A stretch of DNA of 64,000 nt from Candidatus Anammoximicrobium sp. (GTDB taxonomy: Bacteria; Planctomycetota; Planctomycetia; Pirellulales; Pirellulaceae), in the NCBI GenBank assembly GCA_012515235.1, contig JAAYYU010000191.1, forward strand, positions 30,397-94,396, read 5' to 3'. Positions 41,364 through 50,294 of the stretch are shown in pieces. A program made the position numbers and the translations under genes. The stretch's first letter is position 1. Every line of letters begins with the position of its first letter. The notes beneath the pieces are model-generated. The model was not told where the DNA came from. It saw only the letters and a list, made by a program, of their open reading frames with translations, and did not search any database.

Positions 41364-44087
41364 GTGTTGCGGGAGGCCAAGCCTTTCAAGAGAAAGCACG
41401 GGCATCGCGAGTCTCAGGAAGTGACTCCATGCGGCAAACCTGAAGCGAGCCGTCTTTGGTTGCGGCTTGTCGACGCTGGCTTGATCGGCGTGATTTTCGT
41501 CGCCCCGCTGCTGATGGGCGGGCGCGGAGAAGTCGGCCGGCTGGTGTACGTCGCCTTCGTGTGCTGGACGTCCGTCTGCTGGTTGGTGCGGCAGTGTCTG
41601 CTGCGGGATGCCCGTTGGCGCTGGTCGGGCTTGGAGGGCATCCTGTTAGCGGGCGTGCTGCTGGTCATGTTCCAGTTGGCGCCGCTGTCCCCGGCCGTAC
41701 GGAACGCCTTGTCTCCGCAGGTGAGCGAGTTATTGCCTCTGTGGACAACGCAAGCCGCTGCGGAGACGCACTTGGGCGAGTGGAGTCACCTGACGCTGGC
41801 TCCCCAAGCGACGCGTGGCGGCCTGGTCACGCTGGTCGCTCATGCGCTGTTGTTCCTGGTGCTGGTCCAGCGGATTCGGGACCGGCACGACGTCCGGCGT
41901 CTGGTGCGTTGGCTGGCCCTAGCGGCCGTCGGCATGGCCGTGTTGGGTTTGGCGCAAATGCTGTTTGGCAACGGCAAATTCTTGTGGGTCTACGAGCATC
42001 CGTCTCGCGACACGTATCGGGTGGTGAAGGGGACGTTTCAGAACCAGAATCACTTTGCGCACTTCCTGGCCCTCGGGATTGGGCCTTTGTTGTGGTGGCT
42101 GCACGGCTTGTGGACCGCTGCGCCGAAGCCTTCCTTCGGATCCGGCGGCCGGTCTCTGGACCGGCACGAGATGACCAAGCACGCCCTCACGATCGGGCTG
42201 GGCCTGGTGGCTTTTGCCGGCCTGCTGACGTTTTCCCGCGGCGGCGTCATCGCCATGTTTACCGCGACGGTCATCGGTCTGGGGCTGTTTCTTCGGCAGG
42301 GGCTCTTGGGCAGAAAATCGCTGCTGGCCATCGCCGGGCTGAGCGTGGTCACGTCTGCCGCCTTGTTGATTTACGGCTACGAACCGCTGGCCGCCCGGCT
42401 CAGCACCTTTCGGGAAGCGCATTCGCTGGAGGAGCTTTCCCGTGGCCGCAGCGCGCTCTGGGCGGCCCACCTCAAGGCGATCCCCCAGTTCGCCTGGACG
42501 GGCGCGGGAGTGGGCAGTCATCCGTACATCTACCCCACGTTCATGGAAGAGGACCTCGACGTCGCCTTCACGCACGGCGAGAACGGCTACCTGCATTTGC
42601 TGATCGAGACCGGCATCCCCGGCTTGCTGTTGATGCTGGCCGCAGCAGCGACGATTGGTTTCTGGTGCTTCCGGGTTTTAAGGACGCCGGGCAAGACCGG
42701 GCAGGCGGCTTTGGGGGCGGCGCTGGTGCCGGGCTTGGCGGCCAGTCTGCTGCATTCGCTGGGCGATTTCGTATGGTACATTCCCGCCTGTTTCTCGTTG
42801 ACCGTTGTCCTGGCCGCGTGCGTTTGCCGCTTGTGCCAGCTGACGCCGGCGGTCGAGCCGCTAGGCGGTTTGGCGGCAGTCCGTGAGTCCGCGTGGCGCC
42901 GGCTGGCCAGCCGGCTTGCGGCGGGCGGCGAGACCACGCTGCCGCGTTTGGGCTGGATTGCCGCCAGCGCCGGACTGATCGGGCTGGCCGCAGCCCTGGT
43001 CGCCGGCCGCGTGCCGCAGGCGCTGGCAGCGCCGCACTGGGAAGCGTATTTCAAGCTGGCCCGCGTCGTCCGGCAGGCGGAACGAAGTGAGGAACCGAAC
43101 GTGTCGGCGGAGCAAGTTGCGGCGATGGCGGCCCACCTGGGCGAGACCCTGCGGCGGGATCCGTACCACGCTCGAGCCAATCTGCGGATGGCGTCGGTCT
43201 GGTTACAGCAATTCGATGCGCAACAGCAGACCAGCGAGAACCCCATGCCCTTGAGCCAGATCCGGGACGCGGCGCTGGCCTCCCAGTTTCCGACGCGCGC
43301 CGCGCAAGATCAATGGCTGGCGGCCGTCATGGGTGACAACCGCCGGTTGCTGGACGCTGCCTTGCTGCACGCGCAGCGAGCCGTGCGTCTTTGTCCGTTG
43401 CAGGGTGAGGGCTATGTGTATCTGGCCGAGTTGGCGTTCTTGAACGGCACGTCCGCGCAACTGAAACACGCCTTCGTGAATCAGGCTCTGCGGGTGCGGC
43501 CCTACAGCGGCGTGGTCCTGTTGGCCGCCGGCGGGGAAGCGGCCTTGACGGCCGACAACGAACGCGCGTTGTCCCTGTGGAAACAGGCTTTTCACCTGGA
43601 CCCCCAGCAGCAAACTCAGATCATCGGCCTGTTGGCGGCCAACATGCCGGCCGACGCCTTCCTGGACTACTTCCGCCCGGATCGGGTGGCGCTGCAAAAG
43701 CTGTACGCCTTTTACCGGGACCGGGCCATGCTGGAGCCCGCCCAGTTCGTAGGCGTTCGCTACGCGGGAGAACTGGAACGCGAAGCGCAGCGACAAGACG
43801 GCTCGGCGGCTGCGGCGTTGTGGAGCCAGGCCAGCGGGGTCCACGCCTACCTGAAAGATGCGCAGAAAGCGGCCGCTTGCGCCCGCCGTGCCGTCGATCA
43901 ATTGCCGGACGATTTCCAGTCGCATCGGCGGCTGGCGGCGGCCCTATTGAGCAACCAGGAGTACGATGAGGCCGTCACTCAGTTGCAGTGGTGTCTCAGC
44001 CGGCAACCTGAGGACGCGAGCCTCCGGCAGCAATTGGAACAGGCGAATCGGCACAGGCTGACTTCGTCTGGAGTCGTCGTTCGTTGA
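41364..44087 (+). CDS. O-antigen ligase/polymerase-like membrane protein with C-terminal TPR-like region
   Basis: The 907-residue protein has about a dozen transmembrane helices. The Wzy/WaaL-type signatures are LLTFSRGGVIAMFTATVIG and, after the large loop, NGYLHLLIETGIPGLLLM. From about residue 620 a soluble helical part with tetratricopeptide-like repeats follows (LHAQRAVRLCPLQGEGYVYLAE, ALSLWKQAFHLDPQQ, YDEAVTQLQWCLSRQPED). It should polymerise or transfer surface polysaccharide at the inner membrane. I choose the GTG at 41364 because AAGGAGGAGG stands right before it; the in-frame start at 41280 lacks such a site. It opens the polysaccharide locus. Confidence 0.85.
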   Translation: MLREAKPFKRKHGHRESQEVTPCGKPEASRLWLRLVDAGLIGVIFVAPLLMGGRGEVGRLVYVAFVCWTSVCWLVRQCLLRDARWRWSGLEGILLAGVLLVMFQLAPLSPAVRNALSPQVSELLPLWTTQAAAETHLGEWSHLTLAPQATRGGLVTLVAHALLFLVLVQRIRDRHDVRRLVRWLALAAVGMAVLGLAQMLFGNGKFLWVYEHPSRDTYRVVKGTFQNQNHFAHFLALGIGPLLWWLHGLWTAAPKPSFGSGGRSLDRHEMTKHALTIGLGLVAFAGLLTFSRGGVIAMFTATVIGLGLFLRQGLLGRKSLLAIAGLSVVTSAALLIYGYEPLAARLSTFREAHSLEELSRGRSALWAAHLKAIPQFAWTGAGVGSHPYIYPTFMEEDLDVAFTHGENGYLHLLIETGIPGLLLMLAAAATIGFWCFRVLRTPGKTGQAALGAALVPGLAASLLHSLGDFVWYIPACFSLTVVLAACVCRLCQLTPAVEPLGGLAAVRESAWRRLASRLAAGGETTLPRLGWIAASAGLIGLAAALVAGRVPQALAAPHWEAYFKLARVVRQAERSEEPNVSAEQVAAMAAHLGETLRRDPYHARANLRMASVWLQQFDAQQQTSENPMPLSQIRDAALASQFPTRAAQDQWLAAVMGDNRRLLDAALLHAQRAVRLCPLQGEGYVYLAELAFLNGTSAQLKHAFVNQALRVRPYSGVVLLAAGGEAALTADNERALSLWKQAFHLDPQQQTQIIGLLAANMPADAFLDYFRPDRVALQKLYAFYRDRAMLEPAQFVGVRYAGELEREAQRQDGSAAAALWSQASGVHAYLKDAQKAAACARRAVDQLPDDFQSHRRLAAALLSNQEYDEAVTQLQWCLSRQPEDASLRQQLEQANRHRLTSSGVVVR

Positions 44088-44099
44088 GAAGAGGCAACC

Positions 44100-46094
44100 A
44101 TGTGGAAGTTTTTGGCAAAGGCAGGGATCACCAGACAGGTGGCGCCGCGGGTGGCCGCCTCCTGGCCGATGTTTGCCTTGATCTATTTCAGTTCCTACTG
44201 GCTACGATTCGAAGGGGACTTGGACAGCCCCGAGTTGCGCATCTTTCTGTCCACCTTTGTCTGGGTAGCCTGCTTGAAGGTCGCAGCATTCGCCTATTTC
44301 CGGGTGTACCAAGGCTGGGGACGGTATGTGACGTTCCACGACCTGACGTTGCTGTTGAAGGCCGCCACCGCCAGTTCGTTTGCCATCCTCCTGGTCGATT
44401 TTCTGCTCTTTCCGGCCGCTTCGACTCCGCGGAGCGTGTTCCTGATGGACTGGGGGCTGACGATCGTCGCCATCGGCGGGTTGCGGTCGCTGGCTCGATT
44501 GTTGGAGGAACGCGACCGTTCGCCGTTGTTTTCCAGCGGCGTGACGCCAGCCTTGATTGCGGGCGCCAACGATTCGGGCGAAGCCCTGCTCCGCGCGATC
44601 CGGCGAAACCCGCGGCTGGCGTATCGCGTCGTGGGCTTCATTGCGGAGGATCCCCAAGCCGTGGATTCGCAGATTGGCGGCGTTCCCGTGATCGGCAGTC
44701 TGGGCGACACCTGCCAACTGGCCACGCAGTACAACATCTCCGACGTCTTCATCACTGCCGGCGAGTTGGCTGGTCAGCAAGTCCGCCAGTTGGTGGATGA
44801 AGCCCGTCAAGCCAAAATCAACGTTCGCGTGTTGCCCAGTTACGAGCAGTTGTTGAGTGGGACGGTCTCCCTGCGTCCGCGCGACGTCTCGATCGAGGAC
44901 TTGCTCCGCCGCGCGCCGGTCCGCCTGAACCTGGCGGAATTGCACCGCTGGATCGATGAGCGCACGCTGTTGGTCACCGGCAGCGCCGGCAGCATCGGCT
45001 CGGAAATCTGCCGGCAACTGTTGCAGTTTTCGCCGCAGCGGCTGGTGCTGGTCGATCGCTCGGAAAACGGCCAGTTTTTTTTGGAGCGGGAACTCAGGTG
45101 CCTGGCTCCGGACTTGGACATTCGCATCTGCATCGGGGACGTCACCGACGCCGCGCGCATGCAGGCTTTGTTTCAGACGCACCGTCCCGATGTCGTCTTT
45201 CATGCGGCCGCCTACAAGCACGTGCCGCTGATGGAAGCCCATCCGGGTGAAGCGGTCAAGAATATTGTGCTCGCCACCAAGCTGTTGGCGGACACTGCCG
45301 AGGCGTGTGACGTCTCGTCGTTCGTCATGATCTCGACCGACAAGGCGGTCAATCCGACCAGCGTGATGGGGGCCAGCAAGCGGGTCGCGGAGTTGTACGT
45401 GCAAGCCAAGGCGATGGAGGCCCGCTGCCAATTCGTCACGGTGCGGTTCGGCAACGTGCTGGACTCGGCGGGCAGCGTCGTGCCCCTGTTCCGCCAGCAG
45501 ATTGCCGCGGGAGGGCCGCTGACGGTGACGCATCCCGAGATGGTCCGCTATTTCATGACGATCCCCGAAGCCTCGCAGTTGGTGATCCAGGCCGGCGCCA
45601 TGGGCCGCGGCGGCGAGATCTTCGTGCTGGACATGGGCGAGCCCGTCAAGATCGTGGATCTGGCGCGGGACATGATCCGGTTGTCCGGGCTGGAGCTCGG
45701 CCAGGACATCGAAATTCAATTCGTGGGCAAGCGTCCCGGCGAGAAGCTGTTTGAGGAGTTGAATTGCGACGGCGAGCGGCATCGGCCCACGTCGCACCCC
45801 AAGATTCTGGTGGCGGAATCCGCTCAGGCCGACTTGGCGGTCCTGCAGCGCGAGTTGGAACAGATTCGGCGACTGGCCAATGGCCCCGAATCGCTGATCC
45901 TCGCCGCACTGCAAAGCATCGTTCCGCAGTACGCGGCGGCCAAAGCGGCTCGCCCATCCCGCGACGGCGCCGGAAGCTTGCGGGCCGCCGTGGGCTCCGC
46001 GCCCAAGATCTTGTCGCCGGCCGACGAGTCGCCTGACATCATTTCCATCCGAGACGGCGTCCGACAGCCCCCCAAATGGCGAAAGGCGGCTTGA
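44100..46094 (+). CDS. CapD/FlaA1-type UDP-N-acetylhexosamine 4,6-dehydratase, membrane-bound
   Basis: The 664-residue protein has N-terminal transmembrane helices (about 15-130), a nucleotide-binding-like domain (about 150-270) and a C-terminal SDR domain with the NAD site TGSAGSIGSEI (about 291) and the catalytic region MISTDKAVNPTSVMGASKR (about 411). Met stands where many SDR enzymes have Tyr, as in PglF/FlaA1-type dehydratases. The reaction is UDP-GlcNAc to a 4-keto-6-deoxy sugar, feeding bacillosamine- or QuiNAc/FucNAc-type sugars. The aminotransferase at 62416 is a plausible next enzyme. It follows the ligase-like gene by 12 bases. Confidence 0.92.
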   Translation: MWKFLAKAGITRQVAPRVAASWPMFALIYFSSYWLRFEGDLDSPELRIFLSTFVWVACLKVAAFAYFRVYQGWGRYVTFHDLTLLLKAATASSFAILLVDFLLFPAASTPRSVFLMDWGLTIVAIGGLRSLARLLEERDRSPLFSSGVTPALIAGANDSGEALLRAIRRNPRLAYRVVGFIAEDPQAVDSQIGGVPVIGSLGDTCQLATQYNISDVFITAGELAGQQVRQLVDEARQAKINVRVLPSYEQLLSGTVSLRPRDVSIEDLLRRAPVRLNLAELHRWIDERTLLVTGSAGSIGSEICRQLLQFSPQRLVLVDRSENGQFFLERELRCLAPDLDIRICIGDVTDAARMQALFQTHRPDVVFHAAAYKHVPLMEAHPGEAVKNIVLATKLLADTAEACDVSSFVMISTDKAVNPTSVMGASKRVAELYVQAKAMEARCQFVTVRFGNVLDSAGSVVPLFRQQIAAGGPLTVTHPEMVRYFMTIPEASQLVIQAGAMGRGGEIFVLDMGEPVKIVDLARDMIRLSGLELGQDIEIQFVGKRPGEKLFEELNCDGERHRPTSHPKILVAESAQADLAVLQRELEQIRRLANGPESLILAALQSIVPQYAAAKAARPSRDGAGSLRAAVGSAPKILSPADESPDIISIRDGVRQPPKWRKAA

Positions 46095-46177
46095 TTCATG
46101 CGGCCGTCACTTGACCGCCGCGGCAACCGGCGGGCATCCGCGATACTCGAAACGCTCAATCTCAGGAGAATGCTTCC

Positions 46178-47158
46178 ATGAACTTCGCTTTGATCGGTGC
46201 TGCCGGCTTCATTGCTCCCCGTCACATGCAGGCGATTCACGACACCGGACATGACCTGATTGCCGCGATCGATCCGCACGATTGCGTGGGCAGGCTGGAC
46301 AGTTTCTTTCCGGAGGCCCGTTTCTTTACGGAGATCGAACGTTTCGACCGATTCCTCGAAAAACGCCGCCGCGGCCCCGAAGACCAACGGGTGCAATACG
46401 TCAGCATCTGTACACCCAACTACCTGCACGACGCGCACGTCCGGCTGGCCCTGCGGCTCAAAGCCCACGCCATCTGCGAGAAACCGCTGGTGATCAGCCC
46501 TTGGAATCTGGACGCCTTGCAGGAATTGGAGGCCGAATATGGCTGCCGCGTCTACAACGTCCTGCAACTCCGCCTGATCCCCGCCTTGCAGGAACTGAAG
46601 CGCACGGTGGACGCAGACAGCGGACGGCAGCGCGCCGACATCTGTCTGACTTACATCACCCGCCGCGGCAAGTGGTACGACGTGTCCTGGAAAGGCGACC
46701 CGGAAAAATCCGGCGGCGTGTCGATGAACATCGGCGTCCATTTCTTCGACCTGCTGGGCTGGTTGTTCGGCGAGCCGGAGCATTGGGAAGTACATCTGCG
46801 CACGCCGCGCAAGATGTCGGGACTGCTGGAGCTGGAACGTGCGCGGGTCCGCTGGTTTTTGTCCGTGGATGAAGAGGATTTGCCTCAATCCGTGCGGCAA
46901 GCCGGCAAATACGCCTACCGTTCGATGACGCTGGACGGCCAGGAGATCGAGTTTTCCGACGGCTTTACGGACCTGCACACGCGCGTCTACCGTGAGATCC
47001 TGGCCGGCCGCGGCGCGGGCCTGTGCGACGCGCGTCCGGCGATCGAACTGGTGTTCGCGCTGAACCACTGTGACGTCGTGCAGCAGTCCCGTTGCTGTCA
47101 TCCGTTCCTGAAGGACATCCGGCCCAAGGAACTGCTGCGGTATCGAAAAGCGGCTTGA
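46178..47158 (+). CDS. wbpB: UDP-GlcNAcA 3-dehydrogenase (WbpB/WlbA-type)
   Basis: The 326-residue Gfo/Idh/MocA enzyme matches WbpB/WlbA throughout: [19 protein letters not shown] at the start, [24 protein letters not shown] with the catalytic Lys, [12 protein letters not shown] and [20 protein letters not shown]. In the known pathway it oxidises C3 of UDP-GlcNAcA so that WbpE can aminate it. A clear AGGAG precedes the ATG. The WbpD and WbpE partners follow directly. WbpA, which makes UDP-GlcNAcA, is not in the window. Confidence 0.93.
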   Translation: MNFALIGAAGFIAPRHMQAIHDTGHDLIAAIDPHDCVGRLDSFFPEARFFTEIERFDRFLEKRRRGPEDQRVQYVSICTPNYLHDAHVRLALRLKAHAICEKPLVISPWNLDALQELEAEYGCRVYNVLQLRLIPALQELKRTVDADSGRQRADICLTYITRRGKWYDVSWKGDPEKSGGVSMNIGVHFFDLLGWLFGEPEHWEVHLRTPRKMSGLLELERARVRWFLSVDEEDLPQSVRQAGKYAYRSMTLDGQEIEFSDGFTDLHTRVYREILAGRGAGLCDARPAIELVFALNHCDVVQQSRCCHPFLKDIRPKELLRYRKAA

Positions 47159-47343
47159 GCAACGCCGTGCCTCCGGCACAGACGCCTCTCGCCCCTTCGC
47201 GAAAGGCGGTGGAGAAACAAGTTTGGTCGTTGACCGCGACGTCGTCCGTCAGCGCCGGGCAAGGCGATCGACCTTGCCGCGAAGTCGGGCCCGCCGTATC
47301 CTATCGCGGCCTGAAAACAGGGCTTATTGGGAGTAAGAATCAC

Positions 47344-47961
47344 GTGTCAGCTAGCACCTCCAACTACTTCGTGCATGAGTCGTCCTATGTGGATGAAGGC
47401 GTGGAAATCGGCGAACAGACGGCGATTTGGCACTTCTGCCACATCCTGAAGGGAACGCGGATCGGACAACGCTGCCGGATCGGTCAGAACGTGGTGATCG
47501 GGCCCCGCGCGAGCGTGGGCAACAACGTCAAGATCCAGAACAACGTCTCGGTCTATGAAGGCGTCACCCTGGAGGACGACGTGTTTTGCGGTCCCTCGAT
47601 GGTGTTCACCAACGTCCTGACGCCGCGGTGTGCGTTTCCCCGGAACACGGCCGAAGATTTCGCGCCCACGGTCGTGAAGCGGGGCGCCAGCATCGGGGCC
47701 AACGCGACCATCGTCTGCGGCCATACGATCGGCCAGCACGCCTTGATCGGCGCCGGCGCCGTGGTGACACGGGACGTCCCCGCCTATGCCGTGGTGTTCG
47801 GCAATCCGGCGCGCCAGCACGGCTGGGCCTGCGAGTGCGGCGTGGTCCTGACGTTTGCCGACGCGCACGCGGAATGTCCCGAGTGCGGCCGGCAGTACCG
47901 AAAATGGAACGACAGGACGGTCGAGCCCTGGACTGCGGCCCAAACCAGACGGGCCGCGTAG
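47344..47961 (+). CDS. wbpD: UDP-2-acetamido-3-amino-glucuronate N-acetyltransferase (WbpD/WlbB-type)
   Basis: The 205-residue left-handed beta-helix acetyltransferase has hexapeptide rungs ([61 protein letters not shown]) as in WbpD/WlbB, which acetylates the 3-amino group using acetyl-CoA. The C-terminus carries a four-cysteine zinc-ribbon-like extension (CECG...CPECG) seen in some family members. I choose the GTG at 47344, which follows GGGAG, because the beta-helix starts there; an open frame continues upstream to 47092 without matching the family. Confidence 0.9.
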   Translation: MSASTSNYFVHESSYVDEGVEIGEQTAIWHFCHILKGTRIGQRCRIGQNVVIGPRASVGNNVKIQNNVSVYEGVTLEDDVFCGPSMVFTNVLTPRCAFPRNTAEDFAPTVVKRGASIGANATIVCGHTIGQHALIGAGAVVTRDVPAYAVVFGNPARQHGWACECGVVLTFADAHAECPECGRQYRKWNDRTVEPWTAAQTRRAA

Positions 47962-48049
47962 GTTCCCGGTCTGAGCGGCAGAGTCGATCCGTCCGCGGCG
48001 TCTGAACTTCCTCACGAAGCGCCTGTTTTTTGGGCCAGGAGGCCGACCA

Positions 48050-49228
48050 GTGATCCCGCTTTGCGACCTTCGCGAACAGTACCGTTCGCTGAAAGCCGAG
48101 ATTGACGAGGCCATGCAGCGCGTAGCCGCCGAGGCTCATTACATCCTGGGGCCCAACGTCAAGGCGTTGGAGCAGGAGATCGCCGCGTTCTGCGGGTGCC
48201 GGTTTGCCGTCGGCGTGGCCAACGGGACCGATGCGCTACACCTGGCGCTGCGGGCCATGAACATCGGCCCCGGCGACGAGGTCATCACCACGCCGTTCAC
48301 GTTCATCGCCACGACCGAAGCGATCGGTCTGGTCGGGGCCACGCCGGTTTTCGTGGACATTGATCCGCGGACCTACAATCTCGACGCGGAGCAGATCGAA
48401 GCGGCGATCACGCCGCGCACCAAGGCGATTTTGCCCGTCCATCTCTACGGCCAGCCCTGCGATATGGAGCGGATTACGGCCCTCGCCGCAAAGCACGGTG
48501 TGGCCGTGGTCGAGGACTGTGCCCAGGCGCTGGGGGCCAGCTATCGAGGCCAAAAAGTCGGCTCGTTCGGGGCCGCCGGCTGCATCAGCTTTTTTCCCAG
48601 CAAGAACCTGGGCTGCTTCGGCGACGGCGGCATGGTGGTCACTAACGACGGCGAACTGTACGAGCGCGTGGAGATGCTGCGGCGGCACGGCGGGAAAGTT
48701 AAGTACTATCACGACGAACTAGGCTTGAACAGCCGGCTTGACGAACTGCAGGCCGCCATCTTGCGCGTGAAGTTGCCGCATTTGGCGCGTGCAAATCAAC
48801 TCCGCCGCGAACGTGCGTACCGCTACAACGAACTGTTCGCAGGGGCTGCCGAAATTGAATTGCCCCATGAACTCGGCGCATCCGGCGCGTTCCTTCCCCA
48901 ACCCAAAGCGTCTGCGCCTTCGGGGGAACTCGTGGCAGCCGTCTACCACCAATACACGGTTTGCGTGCCGAACCGGGACGCCGTCAGCCGTTCGCTGACC
49001 GCGGGGGGTGTGGGCAATGCCGTGTACTATCCCGTCCCCCTGCACCTCCAGCGCGTCCACGCCTCGCGGGGCTACGCGCCGGGGTCGTTTCCCTGTGCGG
49101 AGCGTGCCGCGCGGCGCTGTTTGAGTTTGCCCATGTTTCCCGAACTGAGTGACGATCAGCAGCAGGCCGTGGTCCGGGCCCTCGGTGCAAGCCTTTCCGC
49201 CACGGCCGCTCCGGCCGCCGGCGTGTGA
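48050..49228 (+). CDS. wbpE: DegT/DnrJ/EryC1 aminotransferase (WbpE/WlbC-type)
   Basis: The 392-residue PLP enzyme begins MIPLCDLREQYRSLKAEID and has the family's GTDALHLALRA, VEDCAQALGA and the PLP lysine in FFPSKNLGCFGDGG. In the Wbp pathway it transfers an amino group from glutamate to C3 of the 3-keto sugar made by WbpB. The start codon is a GTG at 48050 behind CAGGAGG. It is third in the wbpB-wbpD-wbpE set and is followed by MITE copy 3. Confidence 0.92.
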   Translation: MIPLCDLREQYRSLKAEIDEAMQRVAAEAHYILGPNVKALEQEIAAFCGCRFAVGVANGTDALHLALRAMNIGPGDEVITTPFTFIATTEAIGLVGATPVFVDIDPRTYNLDAEQIEAAITPRTKAILPVHLYGQPCDMERITALAAKHGVAVVEDCAQALGASYRGQKVGSFGAAGCISFFPSKNLGCFGDGGMVVTNDGELYERVEMLRRHGGKVKYYHDELGLNSRLDELQAAILRVKLPHLARANQLRRERAYRYNELFAGAAEIELPHELGASGAFLPQPKASAPSGELVAAVYHQYTVCVPNRDAVSRSLTAGGVGNAVYYPVPLHLQRVHASRGYAPGSFPCAERAARRCLSLPMFPELSDDQQQAVVRALGASLSATAAPAAGV

Positions 49229-49288
49229 GGACGGCAAGGCTCCAGCTGGCCCGGCCCCGCGGCTGGGCGGATCGCCGGAAGCGTCCCA

Positions 49289-49512
49289 GCTAGCACCAAA
49301 CGGGATCTCGACACTTTTCCGCGTCGCTGATGAAGTCACGGTTTCGGTCCTGGGGTCAGGCCTACAGAATTCAATTTTGGCCGAGCAGAGTCGTACGACG
49401 TGGCTGGCACCAAACTCGGCCAAAATTGAATTCTGTAGGCCTGACCCCATTTCGCGCGACTGTGCCCTCGTAGACCGCGACTTTCCGTGGCAGTGTCCCG
49501 TTTGGTGCTAGC
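49289..49512 (-). mobile_element. MITE-like palindromic element, copy 3 (complete, inverted)
   Basis: This complete copy of 224 bases has perfect 17-base terminal inverted repeats (GCTAGCACCAAACGGGA at 49289-49305, complement at 49496-49512). Inside is a perfect 34-base inverted repeat (49351-49384 and 49414-49447) around a 29-base loop. The flanks run in the opposite direction to copies 1 and 2. It lies in a 544-base gap between wbpE and the acyl carrier protein gene, inside a same-strand gene run. The remaining gap 49513-49772 shows nothing beyond the AAAGGAG site of the next gene. Confidence 0.85.
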
Positions 49513-49772
49513 AGCCCGGCAGGCAGCCTTCCTGCACGACGCCGGGAGCCTGGGCGGCCAGGGACGCTGGCACCCGCCGGCGCGGGGACGATCCGCGGGA
49601 AAACGCCGTTGCCGGACGGGGGCCAGACGGTCGTCCGCGCGCATATTCTGCCGTTGTCTGGCTCCGGAAATTCTGATAACTTTCCGCCTTTCCGATGCGG
49701 TTCTTCCCGCGCGGCGCGATCCTCCGGTCCGGATTGCGGTGAGTCGATTGCGCGGGACAAAGGAGTCTACTG

Positions 49773-50063
49773 ATGAGGGATCATTGCCATACGCCGGTCG
49801 CCACGCCGACGGACAGCCTGGGGGGCCTGGAGCTACAGGGTTTCTTGCGGGTCATGGAACAGGCCCTGGAGGCGCCTGAGTGTACGTTCAGCGGATGTCT
49901 CCGCCTGACGGATCTCCCGGGCTGGGACTCGTTGAGCGCCCTGGCGACGATCGCCACGATCGACCATCGCTACGGGGTCACCCTGGACAACACCGACTTG
50001 AGAACCTGCGACACGCTCGCCGACCTGGCGGCCATCGTGGATCGCGGTTTGGCCGTCCACTGA
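49773..50063 (+). CDS. Acyl carrier protein
   Basis: The 96-residue protein has the phosphopantetheine attachment site at Ser53 in LPGWDSLSALATIATI and ends with the usual helix LADLAAIVDRG. Trp-Asp-Ser in place of Leu-Asp-Ser is typical of specialised (non-fatty-acid-housekeeping) carrier proteins. AAAGGAG precedes the ATG. The next gene is a KAS III-like synthase, so the two probably make or load an acyl group that decorates the surface polysaccharide. Confidence 0.88.
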   Translation: MRDHCHTPVATPTDSLGGLELQGFLRVMEQALEAPECTFSGCLRLTDLPGWDSLSALATIATIDHRYGVTLDNTDLRTCDTLADLAAIVDRGLAVH

Positions 50064-50070
50064 GACTCGT

Positions 50071-50173
50071 GTGGCACGCCCTACTGTGGTGGCCGTGTCC
50101 CACTGTGTCGGCACGTCCTGTGGTGGCCGTGTCCTACTGTGGTGGCACGCCCTACTAGGTTGGCCGTGTCTGG
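50071..50173 (+). repeat. Three imperfect tandem repeats of about 34-37 bases
   Basis: The units start at 50071, 50108 and 50142 and share GGCACGYCC...GTGGTGGCCGTGTCC and related words; the third is more diverged. The cluster is flanked by two copies of a 27-base sequence: the 3' end of the carrier-protein gene (50037-50063) and a near copy at 50179-50205 (five mismatches, both containing CGGTTTGGCCGTCC and ending in TGA). This looks like a local duplication with the repeats in the middle. Confidence 0.7.
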
Positions 50174-50294
50174 CCATTGAGGATTACGGTTTGGCCGTCC
50201 GTTGACAGGTTACGACTGGCCGGGCACGCGCCGGTTCTCAGTCCAGCGTCCCCATCGAGTTCCCACCGAGGAAGCCACCAAGGAGCCCCGCAAC

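Noticed and set aside
47092-47343. Upstream extension of the WbpD-type acetyltransferase
   Set aside because: It overlaps the end of wbpB and its translation does not resemble the family. The beta-helix begins just after the GTG at 47344.
50071-50173. Possible CRISPR array
   Set aside because: The units are contiguous and imperfect, with no spacers of uniform length between them. This is a tandem repeat.
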